Positions 1 through 5,279 of a stretch of DNA of 5,857 nucleotides are shown here, one piece after another. The position numbers were made by a program, and so were the translations under genes. The notes below the pieces were generated by a model. The model was given only the letters and a program-made list of their open reading frames with translations. It was not told the origin of the DNA and searched no databases. The stretch's first letter is position 1, and every line of letters starts with the position of its first letter. The stretch is from Phycisphaerae bacterium (lineage in GTDB: Bacteria; Planctomycetota; Phycisphaerae; Sedimentisphaerales; UBA12454): NCBI GenBank assembly GCA_028712345.1, contig JAQTQF010000123.1, positions 1 to 5,857 of the forward strand, written 5' to 3'.

Positions 1-605
1 CAGTCCGAGGGCTGTTGTATCTGTGAGAGTTGATAACCGCCTGCCGGTCCGAGTTTTATCTCTCCGCCTTCTCTGTTTTCATAATAGCCGTTAAGAGCGT
101 AACTGGTTATTCCGGGATGAGGACAATTGAGGAACCCCATCGGATAAGGGTCCGGGTCGATTGGGCAGAACCATACTTTTGAGGTATTTTCAAAGAACTC
201 GTTGGGGATAATTTCCTTTGATATATAAGGCAGAAGCAGAATATTCCACAGGCTGTCCATTTCCTGTTGCGAGCGGACAAAAAACCCGTCGTTGGCTTTT
301 ATGATGACGCCCTTAAAGTCAGCGGCATAAGCGCTCATCGCGAGAGAAATCTGGGATAGATTCCTTGCGCAGACAAGTTTCCAGGCGTTATTTTTTGTTT
401 TTTCCAGAGCGGGCAATAAAAACAGCAGCAGCAGAGCGATAATGGAAACTACTACTACCATTTCAAGTAAGGTGAACGCTTTATATTTGTTTGTGCAGTG
501 ATGTTGTGTTCTAAGAGTCGAGCAGAACAGGTTTGATTGTCTTTTAAATTTCGCCATCTCAATATAAACATACTTCTGCCTAAAGGCCTTTGGGTTCTTT
601 TTCAT
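1..605 (-). CDS. Prepilin-like (type II secretion pseudopilin) protein, C-terminus cut by window start
   Basis: The reading frame is open from 605 to the window edge (201 codons) without a stop, so the C-terminus is missing. It has a class III prepilin signal: the cleavage motif KAFTLLE, with Ala instead of Gly at -1, Phe at +1 and Glu at +5, followed by a hydrophobic helix (MVVVVSIIALLLLFLLPAL). After it come segments typical of planctomycete prepilin-like proteins (CARNLSQISLAMSAYAADFKG, a WFCPIDPDP cysteine segment, SYALNGYYENR). Such proteins are processed by a prepilin peptidase and sit in the inner membrane or a pseudopilus; the role of this one is unknown. The start is uncertain. ATG 605 lies 14 nt after the upstream stop and begins MKKNPKAF, but gives an unusually long leader of 43 residues. 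An in-frame ATG at 557 gives 27 residues. Neither has a clear Shine-Dalgarno sequence. It is probably co-transcribed with the dockerin-repeat gene. Confidence 0.85.
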   Translation of the reverse strand, partial: MKKNPKAFRQKYVYIEMAKFKRQSNLFCSTLRTQHHCTNKYKAFTLLEMVVVVSIIALLLLFLLPALEKTKNNAWKLVCARNLSQISLAMSAYAADFKGVIIKANDGFFVRSQQEMDSLWNILLLPYISKEIIPNEFFENTSKVWFCPIDPDPYPMGFLNCPHPGITSYALNGYYENREGGEIKLGPAGGYQLSQIQQPSD

Positions 606-619
606 TTTTATTTCATTTT

Positions 620-1678
620 TTAAAGGCCGCTCAGCCAGTTATCGGCGAAATCCGCCAAGTCTCTGAAATCGACGCTCAGGCTGTCGTCAAAATCCGCCTC
701 CAGTCCCGGCCCGGTCAATTGCCATTGATTGGCGAATCTTGCGAAATCGGTCATATCAACTTTTGCATCTCTGTTCAGGTCGCCGGTGGGCAGTTGGCCG
801 GTTTGCATCCACTGGCTGATAAGGAAAGCCAGGTCGTTATAGTCAACGACGAGGTTTTTGTCGAAATCAGCGGTCAATCCCGGTCCTGTCAATTGCCATT
901 GGTTGGCAAAGAAAGCAAAATCAATCATATTGATTATATCGTTTTTGTCAAAGTCTGCTACGCTTACGCTTCGGCAGTCAATATCGACTTGGTCTATAAT
1001 TGCCGCTCCGCCCATATAATGGTTGGCATCAGCCGGATATTTGTATGCAGTCAGCCGAATATATTCCTCGGTATCAGGCTGATTGATTTCATACACAGTT
1101 GTAACCCTGTACCATTTTCCTATGAGACCTTCCGGCTCATTGAGCGGTTCAAAATTTAAAGAGACGACGGATATATCGGCGGTATCGGAAAAATCATCGT
1201 CTCTGGCTACCTCTATATTGTAATTTTTTATTCCATCATTGCGGGCAAAGTATGTCATCTGAATCCAGACAAGGGTTTTGTAATACTGCGAGGGCAGATT
1301 ATTCGGTACCCGGAAAGTCAAAAAGACATTTCCCATTCCCCCGTAATAGGCTCTTCTGTCGGTTATAAGGTTGCTGTATACCCCATAGTCATACATCCAG
1401 GTAACAATGCCTGGTATGGCAGGATAATCATTGTAATCTACGGCGGTCAGACGGGGCAGGCCGTAGTAATTAACCCAGTTCGGCTCACCATCGGGCAATG
1501 CCGGCAAGACCGGCGCTGCATATTCATCATTGCCGAAGTCCCAGCTCTGATGGGTATAATCGACGCTATCCTGCCAGAGCGGCGGATTTATATAGTCAGC
1601 TTTAAGTCCTGCTGTAAATATCAGCAGAAAAAAGCTGATAACTGATAACTGATAACTGATAATCGTTTTATAACGCAT
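620..1678 (-). CDS. Secreted protein with four C-terminal dockerin/EF-hand-like repeats
   Basis: 352 residues. A signal peptide spans about 1-27 (Lys near the N-terminus, hydrophobic VISFFLLIFTAGL, then KA-D), so the protein is exported. Residues 28-235 are rich in Tyr, Trp and Asp and contain a likely beta-sandwich; I recognise no named domain. Residues 241-348 hold four Ca-binding-like repeats at about 241-261, 270-290, 299-319 and 328-348. Each has Asp/Asn-rich loops (DFDKNDIIN, DFDKNLVVD, DLNRDAKVD, DFDDSLSVD) followed by a helix ending in QW or NW. Dockerin-like repeats of this kind are common at the ends of secreted planctomycete proteins and probably bind calcium, perhaps for cell-surface or complex attachment (inference). 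The ATG lies 11 nt inside the end of ccsA, suggesting coupled translation; a weak AGG lies 11 nt upstream. The signal peptide is partly encoded by a heptamer repeat. Confidence 0.85.
   Translation of the reverse strand: MRYKTIISYQLSVISFFLLIFTAGLKADYINPPLWQDSVDYTHQSWDFGNDEYAAPVLPALPDGEPNWVNYYGLPRLTAVDYNDYPAIPGIVTWMYDYGVYSNLITDRRAYYGGMGNVFLTFRVPNNLPSQYYKTLVWIQMTYFARNDGIKNYNIEVARDDDFSDTADISVVSLNFEPLNEPEGLIGKWYRVTTVYEINQPDTEEYIRLTAYKYPADANHYMGGAAIIDQVDIDCRSVSVADFDKNDIINMIDFAFFANQWQLTGPGLTADFDKNLVVDYNDLAFLISQWMQTGQLPTGDLNRDAKVDMTDFARFANQWQLTGPGLEADFDDSLSVDFRDLADFADNWLSGL
635..958 (-). repeat. Internal duplication: two copies of a two-repeat dockerin unit
   Basis: Repeats 1-2 (809-958) and repeats 3-4 (635-784) are copies of one another. 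Both carry the identical stretch ANQWQLTGPGL at the same place, followed by T or E and then ADFD, and the underlying DNA is also very similar there (around 705-740 and 870-905). This suggests a fairly recent duplication of a two-EF-hand module inside the gene. A linker of about eight residues (MQTGQLPT) separates the copies. Confidence 0.7.
1635..1662. repeat. Heptamer array CTGATAA x4 inside a coding region
   Basis: Four perfect tandem copies of CTGATAA on the plus strand (TTATCAG on the coding strand). The array encodes SYQLSVIS at residues 8-15 of the secreted protein, the front part of its signal peptide. Because 7 is not a multiple of 3, each copy is read in a different frame. The same type of 7-bp array, with different unit sequences, occurs in intergenic DNA of this window. 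Confidence 0.95.
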
Positions 1679-2444
1679 AATTATGAAGGCCTATGAAGAT
1701 TCTTGAAAGATTGACCCACAGCAGGGTTATCAGAATGAATACGAAACCTGTAACAATCCACAGGCAGTTAAGCTTGAGGTACTTTACCCCGGTCATATAG
1801 CGATAATGGAAATATCCGATAAACAGCAGCCAGGTTGCCAGCGACCACATTTCTTTCGGGTCCCAGTTCCAGTAATCTCCCCAGGCAATTTTTGCCCAGA
1901 AACTGCCCAGCACAAGACCAATCGTAAGGAGAGGAAAACCGAGACAGACTAATTTATAAGCCCGGAATTCGTGGTCTATTGCTGAGCTGCATAAAAGGCC
2001 GCCTAACCCCTGGCAGGCCGCCTTTGTCATTATTATGTAGGCCAGCATATAAATTGCTATATGGGGCGTGAAAAGCCAGCACTGCAAAGCAGGCGGCAGA
2101 TGCTGCGGAGCGGCGCTGAAGACAAAGCCGGCAGGAAACAGCACAATAATTCCAATAATCATATCGCATCCGTATCCGCCGACATTGAGAACCTTTTGGC
2201 TCAGCAGGCTCAGCGGGAAAACGAGCAGGCCTAAAAACAGGAACACCTCAAACAAATTTTGCAGGGGTATATGTTCGACGGTTATCCATCGGTACGCCAC
2301 CGAAATTGCGGCAACGACAAAACCAAGAGTGTAGATTGCCGTGCCGGTCTTTTTATATTTTAGAACATAAACAGCCCAGGCAAGCAGATACAGCGCCATC
2401 GTCTGGTATATAAGCAAATGCTGAGTCGTAAAATATATTCTCAT
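1668..2444 (-). CDS. ccsA: Cytochrome c biogenesis protein CcsA (System II haem channel/lyase subunit)
   Basis: 258 residues, a multi-spanning inner-membrane protein (about eight helices). The tryptophan-rich WWD haem-handling motif is clear at 188-200 (AWGDYWNWDPKEMW), with the expected continuation SLATWLLFIGYFHYR. Histidines sit where the family has its haem ligands: H128 (TPHIAIYMLAY), H213 in the last part of the core (GYFHYR) and H254 in the C-terminal GLHNYAL motif. CcsA works with ResB/CcsB to move haem across the membrane and attach it to CXXCH motifs of apocytochromes c on the outer side. Its ATG overlaps the resB stop as ATGA, a sign of translational coupling, and its own 3' end overlaps the next gene by 11 nt. 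Length and motifs are normal for free-standing CcsA, so the assignment is firm. Confidence 0.95.
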   Translation of the reverse strand: MRIYFTTQHLLIYQTMALYLLAWAVYVLKYKKTGTAIYTLGFVVAAISVAYRWITVEHIPLQNLFEVFLFLGLLVFPLSLLSQKVLNVGGYGCDMIIGIIVLFPAGFVFSAAPQHLPPALQCWLFTPHIAIYMLAYIIMTKAACQGLGGLLCSSAIDHEFRAYKLVCLGFPLLTIGLVLGSFWAKIAWGDYWNWDPKEMWSLATWLLFIGYFHYRYMTGVKYLKLNCLWIVTGFVFILITLLWVNLSRIFIGLHNYAL

Positions 2445-3148
2445 AAGTATCTTTTCTTAATTAGCCTTTCATACCAGAAATGCCACGCTACGCCTATGCA
2501 GACAAAAATGAAGCCTGCGTAAATAATGCTCAGGCCTGTATCCGAGACAACCTCAAGAATGGTAAACCGTCCGTGCTGTTCGTCGTAGCCGTGCTGATAA
2601 ATATGATAGCCGCCGAAGTGCAAAGGCTTATTGACTTCGATTGTGGCCGTCTTGACGGTATTGGAATCTTTTATTATCTCGATGTCGCTGAAATAATCCT
2701 TAACGGCATTGCTGTCGTCTGGATAGTATTCTATCCTGAAATCGTCCAGCTTTATCGCGAAAGGCAGCACGGCCATTGTTCCGGGCTCGGCCAGCACCTT
2801 ATTCTGACTGCCGCCCTCGAAGATGAGCATTTTTCCCCTGTATATTTTAGTCAAACCGGCGCTGGCAAATTGATTATTATAAATTTCCGTCCCCGTCATA
2901 GAGCCGAGGATGAGCAGGATAAAACCAAGATGCATCGCAAACAGCGCAGGTTTTCTGAACAGATTTCTGAATGAAAAAATACCGATTGCCAGCAGAAAGA
3001 CGAAAAAGAACCAGAATGCTGCGAAGGGGATGCTGTTAAAGGCTTTGTGTGTCCGCTCGGCGCCAATAAAAGCGCCAAATACGCAAAGCGCCGTCAGAGC
3101 GATTATTAGCGTCAGACCAACAGTCAAAATTACCCTTTTGTTTGGCAC
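2441..3148 (-). CDS. resB: ResB/CcsB (Ccs1)-like cytochrome c biogenesis protein, short form
   Basis: 235 residues with membrane helices at about 7-29, 41-60, 68-85 and 205-225 and a large outer domain at about 88-204. H73 in the third helix (FAMHLGFILLILGSMTG) is where the family's membrane haem-ligand histidine is expected. The outer domain carries ResB-type motifs: LPFAIKLDDFRIEYYPD, then VNKPLHFGGYHIYQHGYD, then a final helix after VSDTGLSIIY. ResB pairs with CcsA in System II cytochrome c maturation, holding the apocytochrome and helping haem delivery. It is shorter than the classical 450-600-residue proteins, but all core parts are present. The start is GTG (3148), preceded by AAAGGT 5 nt upstream, and the stop overlaps ccsA. 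No thioredoxin-like ResA or cytochrome gene accompanies it here. Confidence 0.88.
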   Translation of the reverse strand: MPNKRVILTVGLTLIIALTALCVFGAFIGAERTHKAFNSIPFAAFWFFFVFLLAIGIFSFRNLFRKPALFAMHLGFILLILGSMTGTEIYNNQFASAGLTKIYRGKMLIFEGGSQNKVLAEPGTMAVLPFAIKLDDFRIEYYPDDSNAVKDYFSDIEIIKDSNTVKTATIEVNKPLHFGGYHIYQHGYDEQHGRFTILEVVSDTGLSIIYAGFIFVCIGVAWHFWYERLIKKRYL

Positions 3149-3167
3149 AAAAGACCTTTCAGTATCA

Positions 3168-3173
3168 ATTATA
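3168..3173 (-). promoter_or_regulatory. Likely -10 box of the resB-ccsA unit
   Basis: A perfect TATAAT on the minus strand lies 19 nt upstream of the resB GTG, leaving room for the AAAGGT ribosome binding site (3154-3159). No good -35 box is visible: the best candidate, TGGTTA (3189-3194), has a short 15-nt spacer. The region just upstream is one arm of an inverted repeat (3178-3198), so the promoter could be carried or regulated by that repeat. Confidence 0.5.
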
Positions 3174-3320
3174 GCCTGTGTACTATGATAACCATTTGCT
3201 CGGTAATAATCAAAGAAAACAATGGAAAAACGGGTATAGAACAGCCCGGGGCATAAAAATCCGGCAGAAAGGCTTTGAGTCGAGCGTTAAGGCTGCCCGC
3301 AGGCCAAGTTCCTTGCTTCT

Positions 3321-3359
3321 CCGTCCTCCTGAGAGACTCCTGGCAATCCTGCCGGACGG
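3321..3359. other. Potential three-way-junction RNA fold of unknown role
   Basis: CCGTCC (3321-3326) can pair with GGACGG (3354-3359). Inside lie GAG-AGA-CTC (3331-3339) and GGCA-ATCC-TGCC (3342-3353), making a compact three-way junction on either strand. A GCCT-GAAA-AGGC tetraloop hairpin follows at about 3372-3383. I matched it to no known RNA family; the motifs of RNase P, tmRNA, SRP and common riboswitches are absent. Such a fold could arise by chance. Confidence 0.25.
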
Positions 3360-3433
3360 TATAATAAACCGCCTGAAAAGGCAGATAGTAACACGCTCTT
3401 GCCTGCAATTACCGCGTATCGTAATAGTACCAC

Positions 3434-3557
3434 ATAACATTTGAATTTAGATGTACCAAACAGCTAAGAGGCTTGTCATGCCTGCCAAAGCAGGCATCCA
3501 GAACATAAAACTGGATTCCCGCTTCCGCGGGAATGACAATACAAAATCAAATGTTAT
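3434..3557. repeat. 11-bp inverted repeat surrounding the two-hairpin repeat
   Basis: ATAACATTTGA (3434-3444) and TCAAATGTTAT (3547-3557) are perfect inverted copies on either side of the two-hairpin element. Just outside them, TATCGTAATAGTAC (3417-3430) and TATCGTGTAATAGTAC (3555-3570) are near-direct copies differing by two inserted bases. The layout resembles an inserted element with terminal inverted repeats and flanking duplication, although the lengths are not those of a typical transposon target duplication. Confidence 0.5.
3473..3539. repeat. Two-hairpin palindromic repeat (TTGTCAT...ATGACAA)
   Basis: The ends TTGTCAT (3473-3479) and ATGACAA (3533-3539) are inverted copies. Inside are hairpin one, TGCCTGC/GCAGGCA (3479-3485 with 3490-3496), and hairpin two, ATTCCCGC/GCGGGAAT (3515-3522 with 3527-3534). 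ATCCAG (3496-3501) and CTGGAT (3511-3516) also pair. Intergenic repeats of the 'TGGATTCCCGC...GCGGGAATGACA' kind are scattered in many bacterial genomes (from memory). It carries no gene and is probably present many times in this genome. Confidence 0.8.
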
Positions 3558-3626
3558 CGTGTAATAGTACACCTAAAGGGGCGAAAAAGCAAGAAAAACC
3601 AGATAATTGAAATATATTATTATGCA

Positions 3627-3651
3627 TAACTCTTTTTTATAAAATGAGTTA
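3627..3651. other. A/T-rich stem-loop
   Basis: TAACTC (3627-3632) pairs with GAGTTA (3646-3651). After one T-T mismatch, TTTT pairs with AAAA around a TAT loop. It is too A/T-rich, and too far from any gene end, to be called a terminator. Confidence 0.4.
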
Positions 3652-3690
3652 GTAAGCAAAACCCTCCTCCGGCAGGCAGGTGCAAGAGCA

Positions 3691-3722
3691 GATGGGTGAA
3701 TGGGTAGATGGGTGGATGGGTG
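3691..3722. repeat. Octamer array GATGGGTG x4
   Basis: Four tandem 8-bp units: three GATGGGTG and one AATGGGTA (second position). It lies in non-coding DNA with no gene nearby. The 8-bp period sets it apart from the 7-bp arrays of this window. Confidence 0.9.
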
Positions 3723-3768
3723 AAAAACGGTCGCTCTGTCCATAAGGACTCTACAGGAGAGCGTACTC

Positions 3769-3807
3769 TGTCACCCTGGGTCCGCCTTCGGCGAACTCAG
3801 AATGACA
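3769..3807. repeat. Long imperfect hairpin TGTCA...TGACA
   Basis: TGTCA (3769-3773) pairs with TGACA (3803-3807). After two mismatches CTGGGT pairs with ACTCAG (one G-T pair), and the top is C-GCC with GGC-G around a TTC loop. Intergenic repeats of the form TGTCACCCTGAG...CTCAGAATGACA occur in several bacterial groups (from memory). Its right arm is the apparent source of the tandem copies that follow. Confidence 0.65.
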
Positions 3808-3913
3808 ATGTGCTAAGGGGCAGAATGACGAAGTGGCCAAGGCATCAGAATGACGAGGTGTTAAGCGATTAGGATAATGAGAGGCTAAGGGCTTAGAATG
3901 ACATCGGTGCCGG
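3798..3913. repeat. Decaying tandem repeat of about 25 bp (CAGAATGAC...TAAGG)
   Basis: Five successive units begin at 3798, 3821, 3846, 3871 and 3895 with CAGAATGAC or a variant. Most continue with a GTG-(C/T)TAAGG-like second half. They are 23-25 bp long and diverge progressively; the fourth begins AGGATAATG. The first overlaps the right arm of the preceding hairpin, suggesting repeated duplication of that arm followed by mutation. No coding sense. Confidence 0.65.
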
Positions 3914-3972
3914 TTTTCTACAAAGCAAACCGATAACCCCTAAGCCTCCGAAGTTACAGTTGGTGATACTAC

Positions 3973-4014
3973 AATAACCAATAACCAATAACCGATAACC
4001 GATAACCAATAACC
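3973..4014. repeat. Heptamer array (A/G)ATAACC x6
   Basis: Six tandem 7-bp units: AATAACC at positions 1, 2, 3 and 6, GATAACC at 4 and 5. A degenerate seventh (GCTACCC) follows. It lies about 190 bp upstream of the helix-turn-helix gene, just before the A/T-rich promoter region. Confidence 0.95.
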
Positions 4015-4087
4015 GCTACCCCTAACTCTTTTCCTGTTAGATGTTTAGTGAAATTGTTAAAAAATTCGTAAATTTGGCAAAAAACCC

Positions 4088-4123
4088 TTGCTTTTTTCAT
4101 ATTATTTGATAAAATGCTATTAT
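4088..4123 (+). promoter_or_regulatory. Likely promoter of the helix-turn-helix/ABC/GNAT unit
   Basis: TTGCTT (4088-4093) resembles a -35 box and is followed after 16 nt by TAAAAT (4110-4115), a good -10 box. TATTAT at 4118-4123 is an alternative -10. The surrounding DNA is strongly A/T-rich, unlike the repeat-filled stretch before it. It would leave a leader of about 75-80 nt. Confidence 0.45.
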
Positions 4124-4133
4124 GTTTGATAAA
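4105..4133. promoter_or_regulatory. Candidate operator: TTTGATAAA direct repeat spaced 20 bp
   Basis: Two identical TTTGATAAA copies (4105-4113 and 4125-4133) are 20 bp apart start to start, about two helical turns, so both face the same side of the DNA. The first overlaps the likely -10 box. The product of the next gene has two DNA-binding segments, so it may regulate itself here (inference). Confidence 0.35.
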
Positions 4134-4190
4134 TATATAACTTACAAAGTGATATTAAATGGTTATTTATGAATTTTTTAGGAGTTTTTT

Positions 4191-4194
4191 AAGG
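4191..4194 (+). promoter_or_regulatory. Ribosome binding site choosing the ATG at 4202
   Basis: AAGG lies 7 nt before ATG 4202, a good spacing. An upstream in-frame TTG (4196) would sit 1 nt from AAGG, with AGGAG (4180-4184) 11 nt away, so ATG is preferred. Confidence 0.55.
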
Positions 4195-4201
4195 TTTGGT
4201 T

Positions 4202-4564
4202 ATGCCAGTTAAATACATAAATAAAAACGAACTGTTAAACGCTTTTGAAGTTCTTGCCTCACGGGTTGAGCTGCTGGGCAGGGAAGAAAAACTGCTTATC
4301 AGACTCTTTCAGGCAGGTCGGTCCTACCAGGCGATAGCAATCACGGCACAGGTCAGTCCGGGAACGGTTACCAGACGGCTGAAAAAAATAGCTCGGCGGA
4401 TTTCAGACGACAGATTCATTGCCGGCCTGTCAAACGAAAATGCGTCAATAGAGCAGATGAAAATTCTTAAAGAAAAATTCATCAACGGCAAAAGCATAAG
4501 TCAGATAGCAAGACATACGGGACTGAGTCCGTACAAGATTAGAAGAATTATAAATACCGTATAG
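4202..4564 (+). CDS. Small protein with two helix-turn-helix segments, probable transcription regulator
   Basis: 120 residues from ATG 4202 (122 if the TTG at 4196 is used). The N-terminal half resembles sigma-70 region 4 or LuxR-type DNA-binding folds: LGREEKLLIRLFQAGRSYQA (25-44), with the recognition helix at about 52-64 (SPGTVTRRLKKIA). The C-terminal segment 83-117 is a second, resolvase- or transposase-like helix-turn-helix (SISQIARHTGLSPYKIRRII). It has no sigma region 2, sensor or enzymatic domain. It is basic and has no signal peptide, so it should be a cytoplasmic DNA-binding protein. It lies 48 nt upstream of the ABC ATPase on the same strand and is probably co-transcribed, which suggests that it regulates or guides that pair. 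A phage-type DNA-binding protein is an alternative. No gene name can be given. Confidence 0.75.
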   Translation: MPVKYINKNELLNAFEVLASRVELLGREEKLLIRLFQAGRSYQAIAITAQVSPGTVTRRLKKIARRISDDRFIAGLSNENASIEQMKILKEKFINGKSISQIARHTGLSPYKIRRIINTV

Positions 4565-4570
4565 CGTATC

Positions 4571-4601
4571 AATTAAAAATTAAGAATTGAGAATTAAAAA
4601 T
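4571..4601. repeat. Heptamer array AATT(A/G)A(A/G) x4
   Basis: Four 7-bp units (AATTAAA, AATTAAG, AATTGAG, AATTAAA) plus a partial AAT fill most of the 48-nt gap between the helix-turn-helix and ABC genes. They end immediately before the AGAGGTG ribosome binding site of the ABC gene. Confidence 0.9.
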
Positions 4602-4612
4602 AGAGGTGTTTT

Positions 4613-5269
4613 ATGACAACGACATTATCGGCGAGCAAAAAATTTGAATGGAATCTGCCGGTAACCGATAAGGTTGCCGATTGTCTGCGAGCTTTCGGCA
4701 TAACGGTACAACGGCTGAAAAATAATATCATTACGCACGAATGCAGCGTGGAATTATCTGACGGCGAGGTTTGCTATATAACAGGTCCGTCGGGCAGCGG
4801 CAAAAGCGTTCTGCTTCGAGAATTTTATAACGGTTTTTCCGGCGATGAGAAAATAAACATCAGCGATATTCCTCTGCCGAGCGATAAAACCTGCGTTGAC
4901 TGCATCGAGGCAGGCGTTCTTGAGACATTAAGAACACTGTCAATCGCAGGGCTTACCGATGTGTTTTGTATTCTCAATTCCCCGGCCAATCTGAGCGACG
5001 GCCAAAAATACAGATACCGAATAGCCCGCGCGCTGGCGGGGCAGGCGAAATACATCTTTGCCGATGAGTTCTGCAGCAATCTCGACAGGGTAACGGCAGC
5101 GGTGATAAGCCATAATATCCGCAAGCACGCCAAGAAAAGCGGAAAGGTTTTTATTCTCGCCAGTGCTCAGGATGATTTGCTGGCGGACCTTCGGCCTGAA
5201 GTAATCGTTATCAAGCATTTAGCGGGACAAGCGGAAGTTATATATAAAACTCTAAGCACTAAACCCTAA
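4613..5269 (+). CDS. ABC-type ATPase of COG2401 type (stand-alone ATPase half)
   Basis: 218 residues, soluble. Walker A is GPSGSGKS (58-65), the signature is LSDGQ (127-131, variant of LSGGQ), Walker B is YIFADEF (147-153, catalytic E152) and the D-loop is SNLD (155-158). The switch histidine is replaced by Gln (Q186 in LASAQDDL), and no Q-loop glutamine lies between Walker A and the signature, which are only about 60 residues apart. The phrases CYITGPSGSGKS, LSDGQKYRYRIARAL and DEFCSNLDRVTAAV recall COG2401, an ABC ATPase fused to an acetyltransferase (from memory). No transport permease is nearby and no membrane helix is present, so a transporter role is unlikely. AGAGGTG precedes ATG by 4 nt. 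The acetyltransferase follows after 113 nt. The last codons, including the stop, lie in a heptamer repeat, so the C-terminus may be repeat-derived. Confidence 0.85.
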   Translation: MTTTLSASKKFEWNLPVTDKVADCLRAFGITVQRLKNNIITHECSVELSDGEVCYITGPSGSGKSVLLREFYNGFSGDEKINISDIPLPSDKTCVDCIEAGVLETLRTLSIAGLTDVFCILNSPANLSDGQKYRYRIARALAGQAKYIFADEFCSNLDRVTAAVISHNIRKHAKKSGKVFILASAQDDLLADLRPEVIVIKHLAGQAEVIYKTLSTKP

Positions 5270-5279
5270 ATCCTAAACA
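5252..5279. repeat. Heptamer array CTAA(A/G)NN x4 over the ABC stop codon
   Basis: Four 7-bp units (CTAAGCA, CTAAACC, CTAAATC, CTAAACA). The array encodes the last residues of the ABC protein (LSTKP) and its TAA stop (5267-5269). It is roughly the inverted counterpart of the array at 5349-5376. Confidence 0.92.

Larger units (their letters stand above)
3178..3572. repeat. Imperfect inverted pair bracketing 395 bp, possible MITE-like element
   Basis: The left arm (3178-3198) reads GTGTACTAT then GATAACCATTTG. The reverse complement of the right arm (3548-3572) reads GTGTACTAT, five extra bases, then GATAACATTTG. All bases match apart from the 5-base insertion and one extra C. A third related copy in mixed orientation lies at 3417-3444 (TATCGTAATAGTACCAC then ATAACATTTG). 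The enclosed DNA has no convincing gene. A small non-autonomous element or a set of regulatory sites are both possible; no transposase is seen. Confidence 0.45.
3178..4201. other. Gene-poor, repeat-rich intergenic region between divergent units
   Basis: About 1 kb separates resB from the helix-turn-helix gene. Open frames exist at 3169-3444 on both strands, but they overlap one another, lack good ribosome binding sites and resemble no family, so I see no credible gene. The region contains the repeats listed separately, becomes A/T-rich from about 4030 and ends in the promoter of the rightward genes. No tRNA, rRNA, CRISPR or recognised riboswitch was found. Its mosaic of unrelated repeats suggests a landing zone for repeat insertion. 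Confidence 0.7.

Noticed and set aside
590..1159. 189-codon plus-strand open frame opposite the dockerin-repeat gene
   Set aside because: It is antisense to a gene with a clear signal peptide and repeated domains, and its translation mirrors that repeat.
2480..2974. 164-codon plus-strand open frame opposite resB
   Set aside because: It is antisense to a well-supported ResB-like gene and has no recognisable domain.
3252..3383. Possible known structured RNA such as a riboswitch, 6S, SRP or RNase P RNA
   Set aside because: The conserved cores of these families were looked for on both strands and not found; only generic stems remain.
3169..3444. Overlapping open frames on both strands (plus 3178-3444, minus 3169-3408 and 3210-3440) as possible small genes
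   Set aside because: They overlap each other, none has a convincing ribosome binding site, composition is not protein-like, and the ends run into repeat sequence.
3473..4021. Possible CRISPR array
   Set aside because: The repeats are directly tandem with no unique spacers of constant length, and unit sizes (7, 8, about 25 bp) and hairpin forms do not fit; no cas gene is present.
4169..4192. Seven-codon leader frame (MNFLGVF) before the helix-turn-helix gene
   Set aside because: No ribosome binding site, no run of one regulatory amino acid and no attenuator-like hairpins; probably chance.
5266..5279. Telomere-like CCCTAAA motif as a linear replicon end
   Set aside because: It is internal, only one unit matches, and it is part of a short degenerate heptamer array between two bacterial genes.
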